In this document: positions 1-5,937 of the stretch, one piece after another
Numbering within the stretch: position 1 is the stretch's first letter
Layout: every line of letters begins with the position of its first letter
DNA from: Acidobacteriota bacterium
Lineage (GTDB): Bacteria > Acidobacteriota > Terriglobia > Acidiferrales > UBA7541
Reading direction: 5' to 3'
Length of the DNA: 7,999 bases
NCBI GenBank assembly: GCA_003133505.1
Contig: PKXT01000324.1
Coordinates: 6,733-14,731 of the forward strand
The notes under the pieces: generated by a model
Seen by the model: only the letters and a program-made list of their open reading frames with translations
What the model was told of the DNA's origin: nothing
The model's database searches: none
Program-made: the position numbers and the translations under genes

Positions 1-1
1 C

Positions 2-1729
2 TCCCGCGAAGCCATTGAAGCCGCTGTTGGCCACGCCGCAAGGCGTGCAGGTCAATTGAAACGCGGAAGTAATGCCCGCGGTAGTCAAGAGATCGCTTGA
101 GCCCGTAATGCCGCCAAAAAAGATATTGCCACTGCCGTCGGTGCGAATGCTGAAAACCTCATCACCGTCGCCATTGCCATTACCCGTCCCGCCAATAAAA
201 GTGGAATAGGTCAATGAAGCGGTGCCCGACAGAGTCGTATTGATTCTGGAAAGGAAGCCCTCCGATAATGTAGAGGAGGAAACATAAGTTGACTCCGGCG
301 CGCCGGCAACGATTGGGAAATTCGATGAGCCGGTCGCTCCGGCGACGTAAGCATTGCCATCGCTATCCGCGGCTACGCCAAATGCGCCATCGCCATTATT
401 ACCGCCCAGGTAGGTGGAATATACCAGTCCAGCGCCGCCGGCGTTTAACACCGTCAGGAAGGCCGTGGGCGCGCCAACGCTGCCCCCTCCATTGAATGCC
501 TGATACGCGGTCGTGGTAACCGGAAAATCGACCGAATAGGTTTCGCCCGCCACGAAGACATCATCGTTTGACGGATTCAACGCGAGACCCTGTGCGAAGT
601 CCCCGGTTCCCCCCGCCGAAAGCAGGCCGCTGCCGCCCAGATAGGTGGAAAAGACCAGATTATTGCCAGCGGCATTGAGCTCGCTTACGAAAGCGATTTG
701 GTTGCCGTTGGCGTATTCATTGTTGGAGTTCTGGAAGGGGGCGATGAGCGGGAAGTCGTTGGAATAGGTAAAACCCGTCACGTAAAAGTTGCCCGAGGTA
801 TCGATCCGGCCGGCCAGGATCTGATCTTCCGAACTGCCACCGAAGTAAGTGGAATACACCAGCATGGGGTCAATTACCAGCGGCTGGCTGTGATCATAAT
901 CGCCCAGGTGGAAGCGGATTTCATTCCCGCCAGAGAGGTCGTAACTTGCGGCAATCACCTTTTTCCCCGAGCCACTTCCCTGATAAACGACCGGCGCGCG
1001 CAATTGCACCGCTGAATCCGCCGCGAAGAGCTTCACCGACCCGTCGGATTGCAGTGAGAGATGGTCCACTCCGTCAACGCGCATGGCGATCCGCGCGGCA
1101 TCCGCGCCGGGAGCCACGGTAAAGTCATATTCCAATTGCTGCTGGTTGCCGTAAAAAGTTTCATCAATTCCCGGATAAACGCTCGAATAAGCGACCCGCG
1201 AATAAGTGGGAATATTGGTATGCCACTCGGAGGGATCTTTACCGAGGAAATAATTTACATGGCCCGGCAGGGGATCTTGCCCGGTCACTTGCGGTTGAGA
1301 ATTGGCGCCTTCCAAGGCCAGTTGGATCACCGCGCCCTTTGCCTGCGGCGTGGGTTTCACGTGCTCCATCGAAGGCGCGAGTGATGCGGCCTTCGGCGCC
1401 TCGCCACCGCTCTTGCGCAACGACAGCACCGCTTCATTGGCGGTCAGAAAAAGCGAATAACCGTTTCCGCGCGAAATGAACTTCACACGTGAATCCGTCT
1501 GGCCCTCATTCGGCTCGAACTGCATGGGCAACCTGCCAAACGAAGCCGCGACGGCGCGCTTGTCTACATTATTGTTATTGCCGTGCCGCGTCCTGGACGC
1601 ATGGCGCAAATGGGCGGCTGCGGAGAACAGCTCCGAGCGCTTGGCCGAGCTCATAAATAGGGCAAGGCCCATCACCGCCGCGATGGCCAGCAAACTGAAA
1701 ATAAAATTGCTTCTGGCTGAAAATTTCAT
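2..1729 (-). CDS. SBBP-repeat (beta-propeller) exported protein, 3' end outside window
   Basis: This frame is open without a stop for 576 codons from the ATG at 1729 down to the window edge, so the gene is partial at its 3' end. Residues 1-29 form a basic start followed by a hydrophobic stretch (FIFSLLAIAAVMGLALFM), which is a signal peptide or anchor. Residues about 62-285 match the N-terminal domain that regularly precedes SBBP repeats in Acidobacteriota (FEPNEGQTDSRVKFISRGNG; HVNYFLGKDPSEWHTNIPTY; YPGIDETFYG; LVIDPMLVYSTYFGG). Four SBBP repeats follow, starting near residues 291, 359, 437 and 508 (YSTYFGG, FSTYLGG, YSTYLGG, YSTFIGG), each with a G-N-x-Y/F-V-x-G-x-T segment. An AGGAG Shine-Dalgarno at about 1739-1743, nine bases upstream, supports the start. 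The role is inferred to be an exported or cell-surface propeller; substrate and partner are unknown. The missing C-terminus may carry more repeats or Ig-like domains. Confidence 0.88.
   Translation of the reverse strand, partial: MKFSARSNFIFSLLAIAAVMGLALFMSSAKRSELFSAAAHLRHASRTRHGNNNNVDKRAVAASFGRLPMQFEPNEGQTDSRVKFISRGNGYSLFLTANEAVLSLRKSGGEAPKAASLAPSMEHVKPTPQAKGAVIQLALEGANSQPQVTGQDPLPGHVNYFLGKDPSEWHTNIPTYSRVAYSSVYPGIDETFYGNQQQLEYDFTVAPGADAARIAMRVDGVDHLSLQSDGSVKLFAADSAVQLRAPVVYQGSGSGKKVIAASYDLSGGNEIRFHLGDYDHSQPLVIDPMLVYSTYFGGSSEDQILAGRIDTSGNFYVTGFTYSNDFPLIAPFQNSNNEYANGNQIAFVSELNAAGNNLVFSTYLGGSGLLSAGGTGDFAQGLALNPSNDDVFVAGETYSVDFPVTTTAYQAFNGGGSVGAPTAFLTVLNAGGAGLVYSTYLGGNNGDGAFGVAADSDGNAYVAGATGSSNFPIVAGAPESTYVSSSTLSEGFLSRINTTLSGTASLTYSTFIGGTGNGNGDGDEVFSIRTDGSGNIFFGGITGSSDLLTTAGITSAFQLTCTPCGVANSGFNGFAG
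278..855 (-). repeat. SBBP repeat block within the exported protein
   Basis: Four degenerate units of about 70 codons each carry the signature Y/F-S-T-Y/F-x-G-G followed by a G-N-x-Y/F-V-x-G-x-T segment and D/N-F-P. The repetition is clear at protein level and weak at DNA level, which points to old divergence rather than recent duplication. In this family such units build beta-propeller blades. The block probably continues beyond the left edge. Confidence 0.7.
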
Positions 1730-1743
1730 CGTTACTGTTCTCC

Positions 1744-1932
1744 TCATTTAGTGGTTTCACAAATCTCGGTTATGGCGATATTCACAGGTGAAAGACACCC
1801 AAACTCCGAGCCTGCCAGATTATCGGCGTGATAAAAAACAAGGACGCGCCCCGATGGTCCCTTGAGTTCCGAAAAACGGTAATTAGCGCGGGAAGGGATC
1901 AACGCGCCTGATATTTTGGCTGGTGCGGTCAT
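1744..1932 (-). CDS. doubtful small ORF upstream of the SBBP gene
   Basis: A short frame starting at ATG 1932 (or TTG 1941) gives about 62 residues (MTAPAKISGALIPSRANYRF... ending TEICETTK) with no family I recognise. Its TGA stop overlaps the AGGAG ribosome-binding site of the SBBP gene, a spacing that could allow translational coupling. Against it, no clear Shine-Dalgarno precedes either start, and the same DNA contains a promoter-like sequence. The frame is also open upstream to about 2003 without a good start, so it could be the tail of a decayed gene. I consider it more likely non-coding than real. Confidence 0.2.
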   Translation of the reverse strand: MTAPAKISGALIPSRANYRFSELKGPSGRVLVFYHADNLAGSEFGCLSPVNIAITEICETTK

Positions 1933-1941
1933 GGACGTCAA
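1913..1941 (-). promoter_or_regulatory. possible sigma-70-type promoter for the SBBP gene
   Basis: On the minus strand TTGACG (1936-1941) is followed after 17 bases by CAAAAT (1913-1918). The -35 box matches five of six consensus positions and the -10 box four of six. It would give a leader of about 175 bases ahead of the ATG at 1729. It is supported by sequence match only, and it conflicts with the doubtful small ORF that starts in the same place. Confidence 0.25.
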
Positions 1942-2172
1942 GCAATTACAACCCGAAGCCGGCGAAAGAGTTTCGTCTAAGGGGGATTTCAGCCTGGTTT
2001 GCGCTCACCGCAATCTACAGGCATTACCCTACTACCCGATGGAAATTTGGAGCCATCGCTCATCCTGTAGCCATCTTGTTTAGAGAGCTTGTTGAATCAG
2101 AGCCAGCATCACTGAATATGGCGCTTGCAATCGGTCGCGGCATCAGGCGAAAAATCAATCCGCCATGCTCCT
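1942..2172. other. intergenic DNA between histidine kinase and SBBP gene
   Basis: I see no convincing gene, RNA or terminator here. The weak inverted pair GGCG/CGCC just after the kinase stop lacks a following T-run, so it is not a good intrinsic terminator. Short frames on both strands have no recognisable motifs. Confidence 0.5.
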
Positions 2173-3399
2173 TTACTGACACGGGTGGGACTCTTGCAAT
2201 GCCACCCGTGGAATCGTGGCCTGGATAATGGTTCCGCCATCACTCGAGTCAATCATCAGGCGCCCGCCGATTTGCTCGAGCCTTTCGCGCATTCCGGCAA
2301 TGCCAATTCCGTCTCTATGACCGGACGTTTGACCCTGCGGAATCTCCGCGGATATCCCCTTCCCATAATCCGTAACGGTTACCGCGATTTCATCGGTGGT
2401 TTCCCGCACCTGGACCACCGCCGCGCCACTGTCCGAATGGAGATGCACGTTGGAAAGCCCCGCCTGAACAACGCGAAAGAGGGCGAGCTCCGCTTCCAGT
2501 GGTAGCCGGCGAATTTGCCGGGGCATTTCCAAATCCACATGCAGACCTTTCCGCTGGTTGATACCCTCCACGTACAATCGAATCGCAATCGCCAAACCAC
2601 ATTCATCGAGTAATGGCGGATGCAGCAGATACGAGAGAGTGCGGATTTCGTCAGAGACCTTGCGGGTTAGTTCCGAGCACTGGCGAAGCATGTCCATGAC
2701 TTTCGGGGAAGCCGATGGCGTTTCCGCTCCAATCAAGTGAAGCGTGATGGCCAGAGCAGCCAGATCCTGCCCGGTGCTATCGTGCATTTCCCGCGCGATG
2801 CGCCGCCGCTCCTCGTCCTGAGATCGGCCGAGTTGCCTTGAGGCCTCCATTAGCTCTTTCTCGCGCATTTCCCTGCAAATCGAAATCGTGGCGATATGGG
2901 CCGCGCGGTGCAAGAGGTCGGCATGCTGGGAATTGAGAACGCGCTTATCGGGGTAGAAGGTAGAAAACATTCCCAAAGGCGTTTGTGAGGTGGAGAACAG
3001 CGGCGCTGACCACGTGGTACGCACACCCTCTAATTGCGCTATCCGGTGCAGGGGCTTGAAGAGAGGGTCCATCGCGATTTCGAAGGTAATGGGAGGCATC
3101 CCCCGATAAGCTGCCGGGCCGCCCGAACTGGCCCAGGATCCACATTCAATTTCCTTGATGGCTTCGTTGAAGGACTTGGGCAGGCCCGGGCCGGCAACCC
3201 AACGAAGCCGCTTGCCGTCGGCGTCCAGCAATAGCACGGAAGAAAGTGTGTCAACTTCCGCGTCAACAAACGAGCAAAGTTCTTCCAACACACCGGACGA
3301 GTCAGCGCCCCCCGCAAGCAATTCGATGAGCTTCGTTTCCGACCGCACAACCGTGCCCTCAGTGGCCTGAGCGACGGCACTATTGGATAGTTGATTCAT
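2173..3399 (-). CDS. GAF domain sensor histidine kinase, HisKA_3 (NarX/DesK-like) class
   Basis: A soluble kinase of 408 residues with no membrane segment or signal peptide, so it should sense a cytoplasmic signal. Residues about 15-175 form a GAF domain (GPAAYRG near 94-100; ITFEIAMDPLFKPL; a W-S-x-P-L core). A charged helix leads into the dimerisation and phosphoacceptor segment DEERRRIAREMHDSTGQDL, with His206 as the predicted autophosphorylation site. The HATPase_c domain follows: N-box with Asn317, G1 box DYGKGI (344-349), G2 box GIGIAGMRER (364-373) and a C-terminal GG...GGTII segment. The N-box Glu usual in this class (QEaltN) is Ala313 here. The start is uncertain. ATG 3399 lies directly behind GGGGGAGG but with only two or three bases of spacing; ATG 3411 and TTG 3420 are in-frame alternatives. 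The receiver gene upstream on the same strand is the natural partner but is frameshifted. Confidence 0.9.
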   Translation of the reverse strand: MNQLSNSAVAQATEGTVVRSETKLIELLAGGADSSGVLEELCSFVDAEVDTLSSVLLLDADGKRLRWVAGPGLPKSFNEAIKEIECGSWASSGGPAAYRGMPPITFEIAMDPLFKPLHRIAQLEGVRTTWSAPLFSTSQTPLGMFSTFYPDKRVLNSQHADLLHRAAHIATISICREMREKELMEASRQLGRSQDEERRRIAREMHDSTGQDLAALAITLHLIGAETPSASPKVMDMLRQCSELTRKVSDEIRTLSYLLHPPLLDECGLAIAIRLYVEGINQRKGLHVDLEMPRQIRRLPLEAELALFRVVQAGLSNVHLHSDSGAAVVQVRETTDEIAVTVTDYGKGISAEIPQGQTSGHRDGIGIAGMRERLEQIGGRLMIDSSDGGTIIQATIPRVALQESHPCQ

Positions 3400-3504
3400 G
3401 GCCTCCCCCATTCCCGGCAATACAGCCCATCCTGTACACGAGCGCCGTCCCCCCTCGAAGCCTTACGCGATGGAAACAATGTTCGCCCCGCCCCAAATAG
3501 ATAG

Positions 3505-3534
3505 TATGTAATGCGAAACTGGGGGACTGTTCAA
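3505..3534 (-). promoter_or_regulatory. candidate sigma-70-type promoter for the histidine kinase
   Basis: On the minus strand TTGAAC (3529-3534) and TACATA (3505-3510) are separated by 18 bases. Transcription would begin about 95-100 bases upstream of the kinase start. The 357-base gap to the upstream receiver gene makes a separate kinase promoter plausible. It is sequence match only. Confidence 0.4.
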
Positions 3535-3539
3535 TTTTA

Positions 3540-3554
3540 TACATGGTCCATGTA
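3540..3554. promoter_or_regulatory. perfect inverted repeat, possible operator
   Basis: TACATGG-T-CCATGTA is a perfect inverted repeat with 7-bp arms around one central base. It sits five bases upstream of the candidate -35 box of the kinase promoter. That is the usual position for an activator or upstream regulator site. No known regulator motif is recognised. Confidence 0.4.
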
Positions 3555-3756
3555 GCAACCCCTGGAAAAGGCGGGTATGAAGCGGAAGGTTCGGGCGGCA
3601 ATTAAGCTACCTGGCATTTCTTGAATCGAGCACTACGTGAGGGGGAGGTAGATCGTTGATGCCAACCGCGGAAACTCACACACAAATCTATCGTCCCGGA
3701 GCGTCCTATCCCTCGGACGGGTCGCGCCCAACCACGCTTTTTATCGTCGGAATAAG
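3555..3756. other. non-coding gap between receiver remnant and kinase promoter
   Basis: No gene is supported here. A weak hairpin (CGTCC, eight bases, GGACG) lies near 3701-3718 after the receiver stop but has no good T-run. A plus-strand frame from 3656 runs antisense through the receiver remnant and has no recognisable domain, so it is treated as a shadow. Confidence 0.45.
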
Positions 3757-4090
3757 CTACTCGAAAAGCTCATCCTTGGGCAGCGGCGCGTCCACTTTGT
3801 ATTTTTCCTTTAACACAGGGGCGATGGAGGGATCAGCGAAAGCGGTTACGGCTACAATCTCGGCCTTGGGATATACCTGCCTGACATGGGCGGTTGCGGT
3901 CTGTCCGTCTCCGGGCATTTTCAGATCCATGACGAATGACGTCCGGCTCCGGAGTTTCAGAGAGTTTGATCGCTTCGATCGCATCGGCCACCTCCGCTAT
4001 GACTTCGAGTTCCTGAGCTCCCTCCAGCAGCTTTCGTTCCACGGCTCGAAATTCCGCTACATCATCAGCAATAAGCACCTTTATCGCCAT
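3757..4090 (-). pseudogene. stand-alone response-regulator receiver domain, frameshifted at the phosphorylation loop
   Basis: Joining two frames restores a 110-residue CheY-like receiver: MAIKVLIADD at the start (acidic Asp9/Asp10), phosphoacceptor Asp55 in VMDLKMPG, conserved Thr82 in AVTAF and Lys105 in APLPKD, ending ELFE. The first frame holds up to PDVI and the second takes over at VMDLKMPG. One extra base at about 3934 separates them, so the unbroken first frame drops the phosphoacceptor, Thr and Lys and ends at 3833. ATG 4090 is preceded by GAGG eight bases upstream. There is no DNA-binding output domain after the receiver. The gene lies just upstream of the kinase on the same strand and would have been its cognate receiver. 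The acidic loop also has MPGDG rather than the common MPGMDG. A sequencing error at one base is an alternative explanation. Confidence 0.82.
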
Positions 4091-4209
4091 CGGCCGCACC
4101 TCGAATCCAGTCTATTCTCGGTGCTCGGCGAAACACAAGAGAGAAAAGACCCTGAAATGCAAACTTTCGCAAGTACATTTCCCGCCGGAAGACACAACCT
4201 TGCATCCCA

Positions 4210-4404
4210 TTGCCCGCCATTATAGGCTGTGAACTTGAACGCGGAGAAAAAACCCGGGAACCACATCACGAAAATCACCGGCGATAGCGGCTGTTCCGTA
4301 AGTTATTCGACTCCTCGATAGACTCCATTTTGATCGCGGACGACTCCCGCCGCTATGTGGATGCCAATCCTGCGGGTTGCGCGTTGCTGGGCGTCAACAC
4401 TGAT
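4210..4404 (+). pseudogene. PAS-domain sensor fragment, with internal amber codon and truncated by an IS
   Basis: One plus-strand frame reads ELERGEKTREPHHENHRR, then TAG at 4285-4287, then RLFRKLFDSSIDSILIADD followed by RRYVDANPAGCALLGVNTD. The second part is a clear start of a PAS domain: the LFDSS helix, the I-L-I-A-D-D strand and the V-D-A-N-P-A-G-C segment. The part before the stop resembles the helical linker that usually precedes PAS domains, and the amber sits where family members have Tyr (RRYRxLF). The domain stops where the IS begins, and no PAS continuation is found beyond the IS. The original start is unknown: TTG 4210 is in frame but has no clear ribosome-binding site. The gene was divergent from the receiver/kinase pair and may have been a sensor kinase of the same circuit, which is inference. 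Confidence 0.68.
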
Positions 4405-4447
4405 AGGCCCCTGGTTTTTTGAACTATTCGGAAAGTTAGTTTTTGGC
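4401..4447 (+). repeat. left terminal inverted repeat of the IS3-family element
   Basis: Begins TGATAGGCCCCTGGTTTTTT and ends with the inner block GTTTTTGGC. It pairs with the right end and has one extra T after GGCCCC. The first bases also complete the Thr-Asp codons of the PAS fragment, so the exact junction may be off by a few bases. Confidence 0.75.
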
Positions 4448-4479
4448 AAAACCTAGACCTGGAAAGGGAGGGTTTTGCC

Positions 4480-4746
4480 GTGAAGAAGAAGCGATTTGCA
4501 GTGGAGCAGATAGTGGCGATTCTGAAGCAGGCCGAACTGGGGATACCCATCGCGGAGCTGATTCGGCAGGTGGGCATCTCCGAGCAGACCTATTACCGGT
4601 GGAAGAAGAAATACACAGGTCTGGAGGTTGACCAAGTCCGGCAGTTGAAACAGATGGGTGAAGAGAACGCGCGGCTGAAACGCATCGTCGCGGATCTGAT
4701 CCTGGACAAGGCCATGCTGCAGGATGTGCTAAGAAAAAAAATCTAA
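4480..4746 (+). CDS. IS3-family transposase OrfA (helix-turn-helix protein)
   Basis: An 88-residue protein of normal length for this IS group. Residues about 5-45 form the HTH_Tnp_1-type helix-turn-helix (RFAVEQIVAILKQAELG, then VGISEQTYYRWKKKY). Residues about 55-85 form the leucine-zipper-like helix (LKQMGEENARLKRIVADLIL) used for multimerisation. The start is GTG at 4480, preceded by a strong AGGGAGGG about eight bases upstream. OrfA binds the inverted repeats and regulates transposition. A -1 frameshift near its last codons would fuse it to OrfB as the transposase. The reading frame is intact. Confidence 0.9.
   Translation: MKKKRFAVEQIVAILKQAELGIPIAELIRQVGISEQTYYRWKKKYTGLEVDQVRQLKQMGEENARLKRIVADLILDKAMLQDVLRKKI
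4734..4741 (+). promoter_or_regulatory. programmed -1 ribosomal frameshift site
   Basis: Eight A residues follow AG at the end of orfA, so the orfA codons read AGA-AAA-AAA-ATC. The heptamer A-AAA-AAA lies in the phase expected for -1 slippage in IS3-family elements. The -1 frame continues directly into orfB (N-L-K-P-S-R-R..., then VVAYLGTCYRLSERRACR). No downstream pseudoknot was worked out. Confidence 0.7.
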
Positions 4747-4766
4747 AGCCCTCGCGGCGCTGTCCG

Positions 4767-5611
4767 GTGGTAGCGTATCTGGGCACCTGTTATCGGCTGA
4801 GCGAGCGGCGGGCCTGCCGAGTGGCTCAGTTGAACCGTAGGACCTACCGATACCGGAGTCACAAGGATCCCCGGACAGCGCTGCGCATGCGGATTCGGGA
4901 GATCGCTCAGGCCAGAGTGCGCTATGGATGTCGGAAGATCCGCGTGCTGCTGAACCGCGAGGGCTGGAAAGTAGGGAAAGCAGTGATGTGCCGGCTGTAT
5001 GGGGAAGAAGGAATGGCGCTGAAACAAAGGCCCAAACGCCGGCGTCGGGCAGCTGAGCAGCGGGGAGAGAACGCACTCGAACGACGGCAGCGAATCAGGC
5101 GTGGAGTCTCGATTTTGTAGCGGATCAGCTGGCCGATGGCCGGCGTTTTCGGGCCTTGACGATGGTGGATGTTTTCACCAGGGAAAGCGTGGCCATTGAA
5201 GTGGGGCAAGCATTGAAAGGAACGAATGTGGTGGAAGCACTGAACCGATTGCGCTTCGAGCGGGGTATACCAAAGATGCTTTTCTGTGATAACGGTTCAG
5301 AATTCACCTCACAGATCCTGGACCTATGGGCTTATCAGAATAGAGTGAAAATCGACTTCTCCCGGCCGGGGAAACCGACTGACAATGCCTATGTGGAATC
5401 CTTCAACGGGACCTTCCGGGCAGAGTGCCTGGACACCCATTGGTTCGGGACGCTGGCGGAGGCGAAAGAGAGCATCGAGGCTTGGAGGAAGGAATACAAT
5501 GAGAGCCGTCCTCACAGGGCTCTGGGCGAGAGGACCCCGAACGAATTTGCCCATGAGGTCGCGGCTAGCCGCGACCTCATGGCTCTGCAAGAAGCCAAAA
5601 ACTCACCCTAG
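4767..5611 (+). pseudogene. IS3-family transposase OrfB, split by a frameshift
   Basis: OrfB is spread over two frames. The first (GTG 4767 to a stop at 5118-5120) carries the family N-terminus (RLSERRACRVAQLNRRTYRY) and the HTH_21 segment (RVRYGCRKIRVLLNREGWKV), then runs into a nonsense tail. The second, open from 5057 to 5611, carries the integrase-type catalytic core: WSLDFVADQL with the first Asp, LFCDNGSEF with the second Asp, and YVESFNGTFR with the Glu and an Arg seven residues later. All three DDE residues therefore lie behind the break. The switch falls between 5057 and about 5087 and fits a one-base deletion or two-base insertion. An annotation pipeline might list the halves as separate transposase genes. 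The rejoined protein would be of ordinary OrfB length. The C-terminal part contains a 32-bp palindrome. Confidence 0.85.
5551..5582. repeat. perfect 32-bp palindrome within the 3' part of orfB
   Basis: CCATGAGGTCGCGGCT is followed immediately by its exact reverse complement, giving 16-bp arms and no spacer. It codes for HEVAASRDLM on the plus strand and for the same ten residues on the minus strand. As RNA it could fold into a 14-bp GC-rich stem with a CUAG loop. No T-run follows, so it is not a standard intrinsic terminator. It could act as a cruciform or as an mRNA 3' structure. Confidence 0.9.
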
Positions 5612-5639
5612 ATTTGGTACAAAAAACCGGGGCCGCTCA
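5594..5639 (-). repeat. right terminal inverted repeat of the IS3-family element
   Basis: Read from the minus strand it begins TGAGCGGCCCCGGTTTTTTG and ends with GTTTTTGGC, at nearly the same distance from the terminus as in the left end (46 versus 47 bases). This symmetry fixes the element boundary at or very near 5639. Confidence 0.75.
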
Positions 5640-5937
5640 CGAGTGCATTCTCTCTCACTTCCGCTGGTACAAAAAATGCCAGTCACGTCACGCCGGCGTT
5701 GCGACCATACTCGATGTCGCGGGACTCCGATTTTTCGTCGGCTATTTCAATCTGCGCGCTGGAAAGTGATCGATATCCTAGTGGAGTGCCGACGCCGGGC
5801 GAGCAAACCGCGCTGCGGAAAAGAACCTGACCTGAGGATTCGCAACCAACTGACTTTCCGCGTGCCGACGGCGGCTCGAGTGTCCAAAAAAATCAGGTCA
5901 CGGACTTTCTTGGGAATTCATTTCTCGCGGAAATACT
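5640..5937. other. gene-free DNA between the IS and the FG-GAP protein gene, with a second IS-end-like sequence
   Basis: No supported gene lies here. At 5665-5676 the 12-mer TGGTACAAAAAA repeats the one inside the right IS end (5615-5626), exactly 50 bases away. The minus strand at 5666-5685 reads TGACTGGCATTTTTTGTACC, again similar to an IS terminus. Open plus-strand frames through the region have no recognised domain, and none continues the PAS fragment. No good terminator for the minus-strand gene ending at 5938 was found. Confidence 0.5.

Larger units (their letters stand above)
4401..5639 (+). mobile_element. IS3-family insertion sequence (IS407-group-like), defective
   Basis: The element is 1239 bp and carries two overlapping frames typical of the family (orfA, then orfB in the -1 frame). 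Its ends are imperfect inverted repeats that begin TGA, share GGCCCC(T)GGTTTTTTG and share a second block GTTTTTGGC about 38 bases in. The two ends align over about 46 bases with one gap and 34 matches. The flanking bases (ACAC on the left, CGAG on the right) are not a target-site duplication. That suggests a later rearrangement or flanking deletion, in line with the PAS gene being lost beyond the IS. The orfB frameshift makes the copy unlikely to be active on its own. Confidence 0.85.

Noticed and set aside
698..1384. Two plus-strand frames of about 105 codons
   Set aside because: They lie antisense within the continuous SBBP-protein frame and show no domain of their own.
4133..4138. TTGTGT with a TAGACT-like box as a promoter for the receiver gene
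   Set aside because: The match to consensus is poor and the implied start would leave almost no leader, so it is not listed as a feature.
3656..4225. 189-codon plus-strand ORF with an upstream GGGGGAGG
   Set aside because: It runs antisense through the receiver domain, whose conserved residues are on the other strand. Its translation has no recognisable domain.
4390..5690. CGTCA on both sides of the IS as a target-site duplication
   Set aside because: The copies are not adjacent to the element ends on either side, so they do not fit a duplication made at insertion.
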